Numbered from the stretch's first letter, positions 13,101 through 26,866 are shown. The stretch: 64,000 bases of DNA from Eucommia ulmoides (GCA_016647705.1 CM028329.1:15401910-15465909), one strand, 5' to 3'. The notes: generated by a model not told the origin, from the sequence alone. Made by a program: numbers and translations.

Positions 13101-14870
13101 ATGAATGTAACGACCAAGGTACCCCCTTTTTATGAGGGCCTCGATCTTTTCTTAGAACTGGAAGCATTCATCGGTTGAGTGTCCACGATCACGGTAGAAC
13201 TCACAATATTTGGAAATGACTTTCCCCATGGGTCTTCCTTCAGGGAGAGGAACTGGAGGGAAGAATTTTCTCCCTGAATTTTTGGCAAAAATCGTCATTA
13301 TGGATGCAGTGAGAGGCATCTGCCTTGAGCGATTATTTGGGGGTGGAGGATGTCTCCTATCCTCGGGAAAAGGTCCTAAGCGCCCCTCTGCCTACAACCT
13401 TCATGACCTCTACACCCGGTTTGATCCTTCCTCTGCTCGGTCCTTTCATTTCTGATTTCATTTACATTCTCGCTTCACAGCATCTCTGAGGTCGGCTTCA
13501 TAGAAGCTCGTTCCCCAAGCAAGGGAAACAACTAGGTTTGGTGCGGGATAGGTCCTCAGTCCATCAATAAAGGCATTCAGAGCCATAGCGTCCGGTATAT
13601 TACTGCAGCTTGCTTGAAAGTTTCCTATAGAACTGAGCAACGAAATCACCCAAAGTTTCAGCGATCTCTGACTGGAGAGCGAGAAAGTGAGTTATTGTTT
13701 TGGATATTCTTTGAGAACAGTCGAATTGAGCCAAGAAAATCTGTTCTAATTGTGTGAATGTAGAGATTAAAGCTAGTTGCAACTCGCGAAACCAGGTGCT
13801 AGCCATCCCAGTGAGTGTGAGAGGAAATGATTTGCACCTTACTGCCATGGATGCCGTGTATATGTCCACGAACGCAATGAAAACAAAGAGGTGATCACTG
13901 GGGTCGGTAGTCCTGTCGTAGGGGGTTATTTATGGACTAGGAAATCTGTAGGGGACCACCTCAATCACTATATCGTCAATAAAAGAGGACCTCACACTTA
14001 AAGGAAGTCTAGTAGCCCCCCTAGGTCCCCGTATTTGTACAAGCGCTACCTCTATCTCAGCGACGCGCTAACACTGTTTCTCCCTTAGGCGGTACTGCCA
14101 CATAACTTGTTGTTGCTCTTGACACCTGCCTTTCAGCAGAAGGGGAGTAGGAGTTAACCTCCCGAGCCTGGGGAACTCTGCGATAAGCACAAGTGACGTG
14201 GCTATGAGTTCTTTCCGGTTAGTGATTACGGTAACCCTCTATCCGGCGATCCCGTGAAGGCAAGGATGCAGAATCGAAAACAGCTGGTAGGGTCAGATTT
14301 TGTTCCCTAACAAGTTGATCACGTGGGTGAGGTTGTTTTCTCAAAATGTGTCATTCAGAGTAGATGACACGGTTCGATCCTTGATGATGATCTTCACCCC
14401 TACATGCTGAGGGACTGGTCCCTTCAGACTAGGATCCAGTGGTAGGTGGCGTTCTTCTCCCCTTGCATTATAGAGAATCAGTCCCCGATGACCCAAGGCC
14501 AGTGATAGGTGGGCGATAATAGTGTCAACACACGTTTGAAATTGAAACAACTGGCGTTCAAAGTTATCGAGTCGCACCGTATCCACAGCTCCGGTGTCTA
14601 GTCCAACGTGTGCTTCTGCAGGTGGAATCGACGAGCCAGCCTGGTTAACGAGGAGTACATTTTCTTGTTATTTTGGGATGGGGATGATAGTCCACACATC
14701 CAGCCGAGAGATTCTTGAAATTTCTCTATTTGGGTCGCTATCTACCGTATGATTAGGGTCTCGTGGCTGTAAAGATTGACTAGAACTTATAATCATCTAA
14801 CCCTTAATCGAGATGGCAACAAATGATCGGGGGAACGCTTTTTGTATAGTTCCCATAGATTACGCCAAAC
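10194..14870 (-). mobile_element. Tat-lineage Ty3/gypsy internal region: gag, protease and RT
   Basis: Minus strand, in element order. A primer-binding site abuts the LTR at about 14850-14870 (TTTGGCGTAATC, akin to the Tat-type TTTGGCGCCG). Gag-like segments lie at 13458-14586 (FPLTLTGMASTWFREL is diagnostic). Protease-like sequence with VGRILINGGSS lies at about 11.6-12.8 kb. RT is at 10821-11438 (FAWSHNKLPGID, VMPFGLLNAGGT, MEVYINDMLV) and the RT/RNase H junction at 10194-10368 (AETRYQQFKKLAYSL...RKLRQYFQ). The rest of RNase H is at 2897-3874 across the Athila-like insertion. Fossil with many breaks. Confidence 0.88.
11573..12920 (-). repeat. Direct tandem repeat (two units of about 674 bp) in the Tat internal region
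   Basis: The block starting GAGGTTCCTCATCT at 11573 recurs at 12247 and the two run parallel, covering the protease-like coding region. By eye the units differ at a few percent of positions. Confidence 0.8.
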
Positions 14871-15932
14871 TGTTTATGTCAAATTTTAGTTAAACCCAAC
14901 GATATAGTCTGGCCAGCCTTGGATAAGTTACAGAAGTCTGGAGTAGAGATCTTCAATCTGTGTAGCTTCCAATCCGTGGAGAGGTCTATGGCCAAAAAGG
15001 GGAGGGTCTGTATTGGAAATAACCTAAAAACCTCATGGGTCGAGGAGGGGAGGACCAAAACACCCAGTGATCCTTGGAAAGATGAACTAGAGCTTGAAAG
15101 TAAGCAATCCTGGGAAAATGTGCACTTGAAAACCTGTACAAAGAACTTGTCAAGATGGTCCTGGCGAGTTCCCTCTGGCGTGAGAATCAGTGAACAGGGG
15201 GAATTGTTTATAGAGTAATTGCCAAGAAGAGTGAGTAAATTTCATCTACCTTTGGGAAATTGTATTTCCTCATTTTTATAGGAAATAAGTGGATTAATTT
15301 AGGGGCTTAAGTATGGATTAGTATTTCCTCAAAATCACATCAATGTGCTATCTTAACTTTCAACAAATGAGAAGGCGCCAAGGAGCTCTTGTCTTGACCA
15401 TATTGTAGGATATTTAGTGATATTTTTTATTAGGGAAGAGAGCCATAGAGATATTTGACGATATTTTGGGATATTTAGGAGATATTTTGGGATGGGGAAT
15501 TGAGCCTACTTATAAACTGAGGAAGACACAACCCTGCCGTGGCCTGGATGAGGAGCCTGATTTCCGCCTTTACTGGATAATTGGGAATGGGAAGGGGAAG
15601 TACATTGAGCTTTCTGACCTACATTTCTCGAATAGCCAGAGACAGGAAGGGGGGATTTGCCCGAAGAGATACAAGAGGTTGATTAATGAGGTGAGTAATG
15701 CTATGACGGATAACGCAGAGATGGGGAAGGGTTCCCCATCCTAGCAATGGACTGCTGGCTTTTCCTGGAGAGTGTTAAGGCTTTTAGGGACAGTTGGAGC
15801 GAATGAGGGTATTCCTCTGCGCGGTGCAATTTCCATACTTAGTCTTTGGGGTGATTTGTCCTTTGTAGGGAGTTGTAGACATATGGTGGTCTTCAGTTGG
15901 TTGCGTTAGAGTGAACATTGTTATACTCATCA
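14871..15932 (-). mobile_element. 5' LTR of the Tat-lineage element
   Basis: About 1,062 bp. In element orientation it begins TGATGAGTATAAC at 15932 and ends CATAAACA at 14871, next to the primer-binding site. Its homologue in the opposite orientation is the solo LTR at 51747-52823 (1,077 bp), with matches at both ends and in the GATATTTTGGGATATTT region. The flank CAAAT (15933-15937) would be one target duplicate. It interrupts a SIRE-like LTR. Confidence 0.85.
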
Positions 15933-17999
15933 CAAATAATTATCTTTTAACACTTAAATTTTTAACTAATTAATTTAATCCTAAATTAATTATTATCTTT
16001 ATAATGCAATGGATAAGTGTTATAAATTCTAGATGCACACCCGAACTACAAGAAATAAAGAAAGTAACAATGCAATACACCACAATGTATACTGGTTCAC
16101 CAAACTACTCTTGGTTAATCTAGTCCTCCGAGTCCAATGGAGAGTCACACCCACTAAACCACTAAGATTCCTTTAAATAGGTAGGAACCAAACATTTACA
16201 TAATGATTCTTTTCATAGACTTAGAATCAACTTTTATAATTTCCTTTTCGCAAGCTAAGGAAGAACCTCTATTTTTTTAACAGGCGAAAGATTAACCTAA
16301 TTATTTTATTCTTAGGTTAAGAATTAAATTTCACTAAAATCACTCCAAGTATCCTTTTCACCGGTAAGGTTGGAACCGTTACAAAACACACAAACTAATT
16401 CTATTCAGGAAGAATTAACACCAATCTCTTTTCACGGAAAAAAGTAACCTAACATTTTTATGCCATAAGTAAATATCAAACCTCAATCTCTTTAGCGAAA
16501 AAGATTGAAACCCAACTACTCCTGATTAGATATTCCCAACAATATCTAATCCGCACAAAACTTACCAATTACAATAAATTGATAAGTTTCTTTCCACTCA
16601 GAGCTTCTACCACCTCAAGTATATTTAAACTCAATTAATGTCTCGATAAATACTAGTGATAGAATTAAGTGGAGAATTTAAAATCTGATTATAAAAATAT
16701 GCAGGTAGCACAGAATCAAGCTCAAAATCAGATTATCACAAAAATCGTTTTAAAATAATTTTTATGCACTTTAAAGTTCAAAAACGATTTCACAAGATTT
16801 AAAATTTAAGAAAACAGAATAATGTATATAATCACAATAAACAATGAAAGCTTGAAACGATCTCACCAGGATATCACCGAAGGAATGAAAATTGACTTGC
16901 AACAAAGCTTAGATCGGTGATGCCAAAATAATCAACAGTTATTCTCAAGAACATTTTTCGAGAATGATCTCACAATAATCTCTCGATATAATCTTAGAAT
17001 AACAACTCCAAGAAAGCACACGAACTGAAAGTTCTTGATAGAATGATATATCAAAATATGAAAAACGTAGGTCTATTTAAACCAATTTGAAACAGGCCCT
17101 CTAACGGCTAGTCCCCACATGATATGACATGTAAATGCACATATAGACCCTATATATCAATACCAATTAATCCTGATTAATTTCCCTAAAATATAGCTTT
17201 TAAAATATTCAATTAAGTCCCCCAAATATTTCTCAATCTCAAATTAAACTAGATAGGAAGTATTAAATATTCCAATTTGAGAAACACTCTAATTTCATGT
17301 ACCATATTTATAGGGATATTCAAATAAAGTAATATATCTATAATATGTTCAAATCCCTAAGATATCTCCAAAAAATCAGCCAAAAAACAGCTAGCTTTGG
17401 ATCAAATCCTGAAATCCCTTAGAATCTGAAACAGCACGGTCGGTTGACCGGCCTCCGCCTATCGGTCGACCGATCAATGCAGCATGTTATCCAATCCATT
17501 CTCAAATTACGGTCGATTGACCGATCCCCCATGGGTCAGTTGACTGATCGATTCAGGATGCTCCTCAGACCATTTTTTGGCCCTGGTCGATTGACCGATC
17601 ATCGATGATTTGTTAAATGATCGATTCAAAGAGTTCACTTACCAACCATCGGTTAACCGATCTCTCTTGGTCGGTTGACTGATCGATTCAAAGACTTCTC
17701 CAATTCCAATCCTATGCCCATTGGTTGACTGATCACTGCTAGAACATTTTTCCTTAATTCGTTTCAACTCCAATCTTCGATGTTTTCGACCCTTTAACCG
17801 ATTTATTTTCTCGGTTAACATAATTGACACTATTAATCAATTTTAAACACTAATATTTCTTAGGTCAAATTTTCTTTTTCAATTTCACATTGGATCAAAT
17901 ATGTGAACTAATTAGGATCCTAATAAAAATACACATAAATATAAATCATTTTTGTGTCATGTGTAATCCTAATCAAAATATATTAAAAGTAACAAACAT
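15933..17999 (-). mobile_element. SIRE-like LTR fragment (subtype B)
   Basis: Aligns by eye over about 2 kb with the LTR at 53218-55278: the AATTAATTATTATC start, the repeated AGGTTAAG...AACC blocks at 16250-16500, the AATTAATG(T/G)CTCGATAA stretch, and the GGTCGGTTGACC cluster at 17430-17830. Ends are missing on both sides: the Tat element bounds it at left and unrelated sequence starts near 18000. Fossil. Confidence 0.75.
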
Positions 18000-18666
18000 A
18001 ATATCATTATATTAAATATCATAATGAGGTTTGTCACTTCCCACCTCCCAATCACTACCATATAATATTATTATATTCAATGTACATAATTATGTTTCCC
18101 ACTTCCCAATCCCATTTCTAACGTGACCACTATCATTCTTAATTCTCCAATTCCTCTATTCTCCATACTACATGGCACCATTCTCTAATTCCTCAATCTC
18201 CATCTCCATTCTTCGATCCTCATGCTAGTGGTACTCTCTATCCATCTCCAAATATCTATCTCCGTTCTCTATTTCTCCACTCAACTATTGTCGGTCAACT
18301 CCTGCCAGCCGCCGCTCAACTCCTGCCAAAGCTACCAACAAAATCTTCGACAACATCTTCTACATATGCTTCCAAATTTGGTGAGTCACGACCAGATCTG
18401 GTAGATGTTGCCATGCTCGTGCGAAATTAGATTTTTAACAAACTATTCGAGCTCGAGTTTGAGCTATTCTAACTCGAGCTTGAGCTCATTTTGTTTTAAC
18501 GAGCTATGGAGCTCGAGCTCGAGCTTAGGGATTTTTAACCTAGCCGAGTTCAAACACTCACTTCTGAGCTTGGCTCAAGTTCAAGCTTGGCTAGTTTAAA
18601 TTTAAACTTAAATAAATGAACTTGTACATTCACTACTTTGCTCAGCTCGGCTCGTTTACACCCATA
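18000..18666. mobile_element. hAT-like remnant with a recognisable right terminus
   Basis: The right end GGCTCGTTTACACCC (to about 18664), preceded by many GAGCTCGAG/GCTCGAGCT motifs at 18440-18520, is the usual subterminal pattern of plant hAT elements whose ends read TAGGGGTGTAAACGAGCC. No matching left terminus is seen, so the left side is lost or too diverged. The CT-rich 18120-18360 portion resembles a leader; no transposase frame. Confidence 0.45.
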
Positions 18667-19379
18667 CCCTCGGTTAACCGCCTCTCCGCTAAAGGCTAAG
18701 TTAGCCATTGGCCTTAAAGCCTATTGGTTGATCGATCTACTTGGTCAGTTGACCAGCATGATCAGTAGCCTATCATATTTTCTCTATTTCAACAATAGAC
18801 TCATTAGGTTGACCGACCCGATCCCGTCGGTTAACCAAATCGATCAGAGACTTTACTCCTTTACTTATTTCGGCTATTGTTTTACTCGATTGACCGACTC
18901 ATCTTCTCAGTTGATCGATTGGATCGGTATGTCTCAATTTCTACTCCTAAAACACACTATTTTGATATGACCGACCCCTTTTGTCGGTTGACCTAATTGA
19001 CCCAAAAACATAACAATTTATGCTTTAAAACACATTTTTCACTTAGGTCATTTATCAAAACCATTTCATATACAGAGCACATAAAAAATCTCATTTTAGG
19101 TTCTTAAACTTATCATTTTTTTATCAAGACACACATAAGATTAATTCATTTTAAGTGTCGTGCGTGAATTAATTTTAGTTGCATTAAGAGTATATAGGTA
19201 AATAGTTGTTTTCACCTAGTTTTCTTCAATGTCTTCAAAGCTCTTTACATCTGTATCATTTTCATCTTGCACTCTTTATATTTTTTTCAACGATTCTTCT
19301 TTTTAATAAAAAAAACATGAAACTCTAAATCTGAAAAACTTAATAAAACCATTAGTTCCACCAAAAAAAAAAAAATCAA
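18667..19379 (-). mobile_element. SIRE-like LTR fragment (subtype A), interrupted at its right end
   Basis: Parallels 20830-21500 and 29340-30050: the palindrome cluster GGTTGACCGAC at 18725-18990, the 'reaching 3' TTCAC...CATTTATCAAAACCAT block, and the end ATTAGTTCCACC. It stops at ATCAA (19375-19379), the left target duplicate of the next element, and resumes at 30065-30098 with CACTTAATTG...GGATTCCACA. So it is the host LTR into which the 19380-30059 element jumped. Confidence 0.75.
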
Positions 19380-22300
19380 TGTTAGCCTGAAGAGCTACCC
19401 AAGAGGGGGGTGAATTAGGTAGTTAACAAATTTAAACAATTAAGTCCCTTAAAAAAAATAATCAATTTTCCTAAATTAATTATTATCTTATTACACAATG
19501 AAAATGTGTTTAATACTCAGTGCACACCTAAACACAAAATATGAAATAAAGCAATATAGGACACAAGATTTTATCCTCGTTTGGCAAGCTACTCTTACCT
19601 ACGTCCAGTCCCCTGAGCTCCACAGAGATTTACAATCCACTAAACCCCTTGATTCCTTTACCAGATAGGAACCAAACCCTTATAATTTTTTACTTTTTTC
19701 ATAGACTTAGAATCAACCTTTACAATACCCGGATTATTTTCGCAGGCTAAGAATCAACCTAATACTCTCTTACTTATCATTTTCCCAGGGTTAGGCCGAA
19801 ATTTTATAATTCACTCTTTAATTCAATTACAGGCTGAATCAAAACTTAGTTCTTTTCAAGAGAAAATAATAACCTAACCTTTTTAACAAGACAAAGATCA
19901 AACCCTAATCTTTCTTACAGAAAAATGATCAAAACCTAACTACCCTAACTAGACACTGTCTTAAGCGTGTCTAATCCTCTCAAACTCACAAATACAAAAA
20001 ATATAAGTTTATTCCAACAAGGAGTTTTTACGACCTAAATACAGATATACTCAATTAATGGCTCGAATAATTACTACATGATAGATACAATGTGTGGAAA
20101 ATAAAATCTTATTAAATAAATAAATTGGTAGCACAAATTAACTATGTAATCGGATAATCAAGTGCAAAACCGTTTAAAAGATTTTCAAGCTTAAGTTTAA
20201 AACGATTTTCTAACAATTCTAAACCAAGCAATCAATATAAATATTACTTTAGGAAGAAAAAAAATAAAGCTTGGATGGATCTTATCGGGAAATACTGAAG
20301 ACAATGATAATATCACAATTAGAACTCAAATCGATGACAACAAACAACAAGCGCTTTAGATCAAGAACTTGAATAAAATATCTCGTAGAAATCTTAGCAA
20401 AAAATCTCACTTTTATGAAAGCTCAAAACTGATGTTCTTGATGTATTTAATCATATTCTTGCAGGTCTTATTAAATAGACGTAGAACTAGCCCTCTAATT
20501 GCTAGTTTTTTTAAAGATTTATCATAAAATGACACTCTAAGAGCCTATATAACATATCCTATCAGCTTAGGTAATTTCCAATTAAAATTATTCGTCGAAA
20601 CACTCATTTAGGTCCATAAAACTTTTCCTAATTTAAAACCATAAGAATAGGAAGTATTAAATCACTTTAATTAAGAAAATTTCAAAATATATGGACTAAA
20701 TCAGTAGGGATCACATAATAAATCATATATATATTTAAATATCACTCAAATCCCCCAAATTTCTCTCTTGGAATCATAAAAAGTGGATAGTTTTTTACCA
20801 AGTCAAATCATTGACTGAGAAAGCCGGTTGACTGATCACGGCCCTTCGGTCAACCGCCCTGTGCTAGGCTAAAACTAGAAGTTGGCTTTACACCCAGTCG
20901 GTTGACCAACTATATCAGTGGATTTCCCAATTTCTTCAATTCAGCCACTTTTTCATTGGGTTGACAGACCCAAACCCGTCGGTTGACCGATGATCAGAGT
21001 GCTCACTCTTTTACTCATTTCAGCTATTGTTTCAAACAATTGACCAATTTCTTTTCTCGATTGACCGATAGGATCAGTAGGACTCCATTTCTACCCCCAA
21101 AACTTACTGTGTTGATAAATCAACTGACCCCTTTTGCCGATCGACCAAATTGACCAAAAAAGGCAACATTCTATACTTTAAATCATATTTTTCAATGAGG
21201 TGATTTATCAAAACCATATTACATAAAACAACACATAAAATATCTCATTTTAAGATCTTAAACTTATCACTTCTTATCATGATGCACATAAGATTACTTT
21301 ATTTTTAGTGTCATGCGTAATCCTAATTCGGATTATATTAAGAGTATATAAGTAAAGAGTTGTTTTCATCTAGTTTTCTTCAGCGTCTTCAAAACTCTTC
21401 ACATCGTCATTTGCACCCTTTATGTTTTCTTCAACAAATCTTTTTCTTAATCAAACATATGGAACAATTAATCTGAAATACTCAATAAAACAATTAGTTC
21501 CAAAAAAATATCAATACTTAATTGCTCACCAAAACCTTGGATTCAACAATCTCCCCCATTTTTTATGAAGACAATTAATTTTGATATTTTCTTCAAAATA
21601 TAATATAACCACGCTCCCTCTAAATCCGAGGATATGTATTTTAAATCATTTAAGTACTATAATGAAAACATAATTAAGATATTCAACATAATCTTTCAAT
21701 AATTAAGATATTCAACATAAGCTCAACATTTTCTCTCCCCCTTAATCAGTGCAATGCTCAGGCGAACAAATTCCTAAACATCAACTCCCCCCTTAATTAG
21801 TGGAATGCTTAGGCAAATAAATCCTTAAACATCAACTTCTCCTTAAATTCCTTAAACATCAACATCTCCCCCTTTGTCATCTCAAAAAGTCGGGACGGAA
21901 TGAAGTTGTTTTGCTCTCCTTCGAATATCTTCTTTGATAAAAATTCATTATGAGAACAACTTTTTAAGAGCTCATCAAAATTGAATTCAACAATATGAAT
22001 TTGAAAACATTTTCGCACAAAATGATTCGAAATATTTTTAGAGCCAAATTTCAAATTTATGTGAATCATCATGAAAGATAAATGATAAAGCATAAAAGGC
22101 CAATTACTCTCATAAGTCATAAAAATCCATCATACTAGACTAACACCACTTAAGCTTATTTAGTCTGATCAAGTACCAAATATCCTAGATAAAATATTAC
22201 AAACCAAGATGTTACGTTAGGACTTGTTCAAATATATATCATAAAAGCATAATTTCTAATGAGAACCCTGACCCATAAATGGGTAATACGGACCAAGTGG

Positions 22301-22699
22301 ACTTGTGGCTGCGAATATGGACCTCTGAGTTGTACACTTAACATAGGAGGCATCAGCTAATAGTATGATGTAGACGATCTTTCCCTTGATGGTCCTGCTC
22401 CTAAAGGTCCTGCCCCAGTATGTCCTCTAAAGTATTGTTGGCCTCCTTATGATGTCTACACGCTATACTACTGCTTTCCTCCAAAATGCTGCTAGTTTTG
22501 CATAAACATGAACATTTATTCCATGTTGCTTGTAACCCTTCCAAACCCAACTTCCATCGATGCACAGTTTCTACCATATCCTGCTTCCATTTATAATATC
22601 ATTTCTATCATCTCATCCATTATTCTGGATACTCTTGAATCAAGCACTTCTGTGTATTGTTGAAAGTTATCAAACTGACTCTAAAGTTTATCAATTTTC

Positions 22700-23577
22700 T
22701 AATTAGTGCTTAAATCTTTCATTTCTTCATCTTCTTCTATCATTCTTTCTCTTTTCTCACCTCGGTTTTTCACCCATTTGTTTCTCACAAACTCATAACC
22801 CATCAAAATTACACTATTCACATTTTACCATGCTGGACTCATCATAACAAGTGCCTTATCTTCAAGGTCACTCTCAATTTTAAACTGCTCAAAAATTCTT
22901 TGAAGTGCATCATCATAGGGTAATACCCTTGAGGGATTTTTCAATTGATATTCTATATGCTCAAACATGATATGAGCCAAATAAAGGTGTCTATCTTCAA
23001 CAATTTCATTCAACAAATACAAATCATAATCATTTACCATAGCATGACTACCGCCTCTAGGGATGATAGAGTGGGTAATTATGTAATGAAAGAGACTATG
23101 TTCAAGACTTAATGACCCCGCTTTACCCTCAATCAAATTAAACTTGTCACGAACTTTACTTCACTTGAGATTACTAACAAGCCAAAGGGTCTTTTTTATA
23201 GGAAAATACAGTTCCCTTATTAAACTTTAAACTTCAAAATTATTCCAAGTTCCTCTATATCTAACTTAATTTTGACTCCAAATACAAAAGATTCCAACTT
23301 TCTTTCACCAAACGAGAGATTGTTATAAAACATTTTTACCCAAGGCAACATTCATGGATCTTACTTTGAGAAAGAAAATGAATCTTTTTTCAACAAATAT
23401 TTTTTCAATATCAATATTTTTCTTTTTAAGCTTGGCAAAATCAACAGGTTTAGAGCACACAACCTTACGATTCACAGTTTCATTTTCATATTTTTCCTAA
23501 TCTTCTTTAATTAATAAATGTGTGGCATCATAATTAGGTTTTCTAGGGCATGGTTGCTTTACTCTACCCTTAGGCAT
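22700..23577 (-). mobile_element. Second ORF region of SIRE-like element A (plant-transposon-protein-like domain)
   Basis: Begins on the minus strand at an ATG (23577) opening MPKGR, as does the copy in element C (63248, MPKIK). The segment at 22825-23136 reads LEHSLFHYIITHSIIPRGGS...LPYDDALQRIFEQF. This pattern (a hydrophobic stretch, P-R-x-G, then LPYxxxLxRIFxxF) is, from memory, that of the plant transposon protein domain Pfam Transposase_32. A Met/Tyr/Pro-rich tail lies toward 22270-22600. Function unknown. Broken. Confidence 0.65.
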
Positions 23578-23885
23578 TGTTTTTCCCAATATGATATTCA
23601 CCAAGTAATTTTAAACCCAAAAACACAAGAATATCAAGCTTAGATAGTAGATCGAATGAAATCCTAGAAGTGAGGAAGAACACCAATCTTTTTGTTGAAG
23701 AATCTCTTGCTATGTGTTGAGGATGATAGATTTAAGCTCACAATCGGAAAATCCAAGTCAACTATGGAGATCCTTTAGAGTTTTAGGAAGAAATTTTCTT
23801 AGATCTTGAAGGGATTCTAGAGAGAGAAAGGGAAAAATCGAGAATGAATGGGAAAATGAGGTCTAAAGGGTTATAACCCCATAAC

Positions 23886-23901
23886 GGTCGGTTGACCGAC
23901 C
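23886..23901. promoter_or_regulatory. Isolated GGTCGGTTGACCGACC palindrome upstream of the second ORF (element A)
   Basis: Seven-base arms with a TG centre. On the minus strand it lies 309 bp before the ATG at 23577. Element C has the related GGTGGTTAACCGACC at 63539-63553, 291 bp before its ATG at 63248. It is the same motif as in the LTR cluster, but alone. Confidence 0.6.
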
Positions 23902-24506
23902 AGTTCATAGCCTGAATATTGCAGGCTCTACCACTTTTGATTGACCAGCAGGTCAATTTTATCCTATTTAGCCTATTAATTTCACATTTATCCCTTATTT
24001 TGATTCACACAAATAATTAGTTTAAAAATATTTTTATCCCACTTAAATATAAAACATTTTCTCTCTCTTACACAAACACATATCACAAATAAACTAATTT
24101 GAAAAATGCGAAGCATTGGTCTCCCTAACAAAATTAACATATTTAAATTTCAGGAAATTTAACATATATGGTTCATCCATGTGAGCAATTTGTGTGTATA
24201 TCTTTGGTAGACTTTTAATTTTAAGTTTGTTATCCTTTGAATTTGCCAATTTTTATTTTGCTTGATTTTCCTTTATGATTTCTTCCTTATGTATGACGAC
24301 TTTCTTCTGAATTGGTTCAATGATGATCTCCTTTCCTTTATAAGGTGCTTTAAGTTGTTTTGTCTCTTTGTGATTTGTCACCACGTTATATGTCATCATT
24401 TTCTGATATTGATTTTTTGTCATTCTTTGAGGATAAGTATCAATTGATCCCTTATACTTAGCTTTCTACTTTTTGAACTTTCTGTTGAGCCTTTGTATAT
24501 TTCGAT

Positions 24507-25318
24507 TTATCCTTGTTGGTGCATTGAATCTGAAATCCCTTCTCGGCATGTAATATTCAATGTATGTTCTTGATTGAGCAAATTTATCATCCGTACTTGA
24601 ATAAAAAATTTATTTCCTTGGTATTCAGTTATTGCTGAATCCAACTGGGTAACCATGCAATAGGTAACACCTTTTCTCAAAGTGACCATACTTTCCACAA
24701 TAAAAACATCTAGCATTGTTAGCACATTTCTTAGGATAATTATTAGTCCATATGGGAACACTATATTGATAGTGATATTGAGGAGTTGTTTTAGCAACTA
24801 TTGGTTTTTCAACAAGTTTAGTTCTCTTAATATTCTTAAATTTACCCATTGCCTCATTAAGCTCCTTTTGAGACTTTTCAAGTGATCGCTCCAACGAAGT
24901 AACGTTCACCTGTAGACCAAAATTCTTCTTATGTATAAATTCAAAATCATTCTTAAGAATTAGACAATAATTGTTAACAGAATGAATTTTCAAATGAGAT
25001 CTATCAAGCTCACACATTACATTATCCAACTAAATGTTCAAGGTCTCATTTAAAGTTTCAAGATTTTCCTTTTAAAATAACATTGCTGAAAATCATAAAT
25101 ATTATTTTCAAAACTTTATTATCTTCTTCAAAAGAATTGACTTTTTCAAGAAACTTACCAATTTTAGATAAAACATTTAAAAATTTAGCAGTTTCAAAAT
25201 ACTTGTTTAAATTCTTATTTTTAAGAGATTTAGTAGTACTAAATTTTTTATTATCAAGAATCGAAATATTTTGCTCGGGTTTCAATTTTTCTTTTTCCAA
25301 AAATATAAGTAAAGGCAA
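24507..25318 (-). mobile_element. gag-like region of SIRE-like element A (coiled coil plus CCHC knuckle)
   Basis: Minus-strand open stretches at 25058-25318 and 24625-25029. The latter has a heptad-rich segment (VTSLERSLEKSQKELNEAMGK) and a perfect retroviral-type zinc knuckle CFYCGKYGHFEKRC (C-x2-C-x4-H-x4-C), followed by YLLHG. This is nucleocapsid-type architecture. Lysine-rich and AT-rich. Fossil with a few breaks. Confidence 0.8.
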
Positions 25319-25491
25319 TCAACATCTCAATAGTCTTATATGCAGCCTAATTATCATAATTTTTGTCATTCTCACCAATGAAACCCTGATTATCAGAGCA
25401 AGTAAGAGATTCATTAATAACATCAAGACATACAGAAAATTCACACACAACATATTAGCAGTGCAATCCATGTGATCGTGTTTAGATAGGA

Positions 25492-26827
25492 TGTTGTCCC
25501 TAAGATTTTGATGGACAATTAAATGTTGATGTTTTTGATGGAACTAATGGATTTATTGAGTGTTTCAGTTTATAAGTTCCACTGAAGATATTATCATGAA
25601 GAAAATGAATGCTGAAGAGACTGACAAAGATGATGGACGTTAAGAGACCAAAGAAATTGAAGAACCTAGGGAAAACAACTCAAGTTAAATTTTTACTCTT
25701 AATATATCCCGATTAGGATCACACACAACACAAAATATTTTTATGATTATGCGTGTTTTTACTAGAATCCTAATTAGCTAACATATTTTCTCTTATGTGA
25801 AATTGAAAAAGCAATATTGTTTTAAGAAACATAAGTGATTAAAATTGAATTTAAGGATTTAGTGGAGCTAACAGATAAAAGAAATCGGTTAAAGGGGCAA
25901 AAATGTCAAAGAAATTGAATAAAAATTAATTAAAGAAAGGTGTTCCAACAATGGTCGGTCAACAAATAAGTCGACCTATGGAAATTAATTGAACTCCCTA
26001 AATCAGTTGGTCGACAGGTAGATCGACTTATGGTTATAAGGCGAAGTCTCTGGATCTTACGGTCGACAGGTAAGTCGACCTGTGAATGTCTCTGAATCAT
26101 CTGGTCGACAGATGGATAAGTAGCGGTCGACTTATGGGCGAGGAATTTTGGCTTAGGCTACGTCCTGAATTGGGCGATCGACCGATGGGTGTTGGTAGGT
26201 CAACCGATGGCCAGTTTCATGTTTTGTAGAATTTTGGGATTTATTCAAATACTAGCTGTTTTATGGTTAAGATTTGAGAGATATCTTGGCGATTTAATAT
26301 TATTTAAGATATGCAACTAATATTTGAATATCCCTATAAATTTGGTACATGTAATTCCTTCTATCTTATCTAATTGAGTTTGAGAAAATATTTGAGGGAC
26401 TTAATTGAATATTCTAAAAAATATTATTGAGTGAAATATACCAAGACTAAGTCAAAATGATATATGGGGTCTATAAGTGCTTTTTAGATACTTATTATTT
26501 GAAAACTAGTCGTTGGAAGGCTTGTTCTAATTCCTTATATATAGACATGTGGATTTCACATTACAAGATAACAATACACACAATATCAAGAACTATTCAG
26601 TTCCTAAATTTTTCTAAGAGTTATCATTCTGATATTATTTTGAGGAATCAATTGTGAGATCGACTATTATGAAGTTCTTAAGTTAAAGCGCTATTTGAGT
26701 TAGTGTCACCAATCTAAGCTGTTTTGCGATACTACGTGAAATCTATTCGGTCTTTTTCTGATAAGATCATTCCAAACTTATTCTTTAATTGAGTATTTTT
26801 TTTATTTTTTATTTTTATTTATTTATT

Positions 26828-26866
<39 letters not shown>

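Noticed and set aside
17430-17830. CRISPR-like array of GGTTGACCGA repeats
   Set aside because: Spacing and unit sequence are irregular, the units recur in homologous LTRs, and the context is a plant chromosome.
25058-25475. Plus-strand 130-codon frame
   Set aside because: Antisense to the AT-rich gag region of element A; no domain, and orientation opposes the element.
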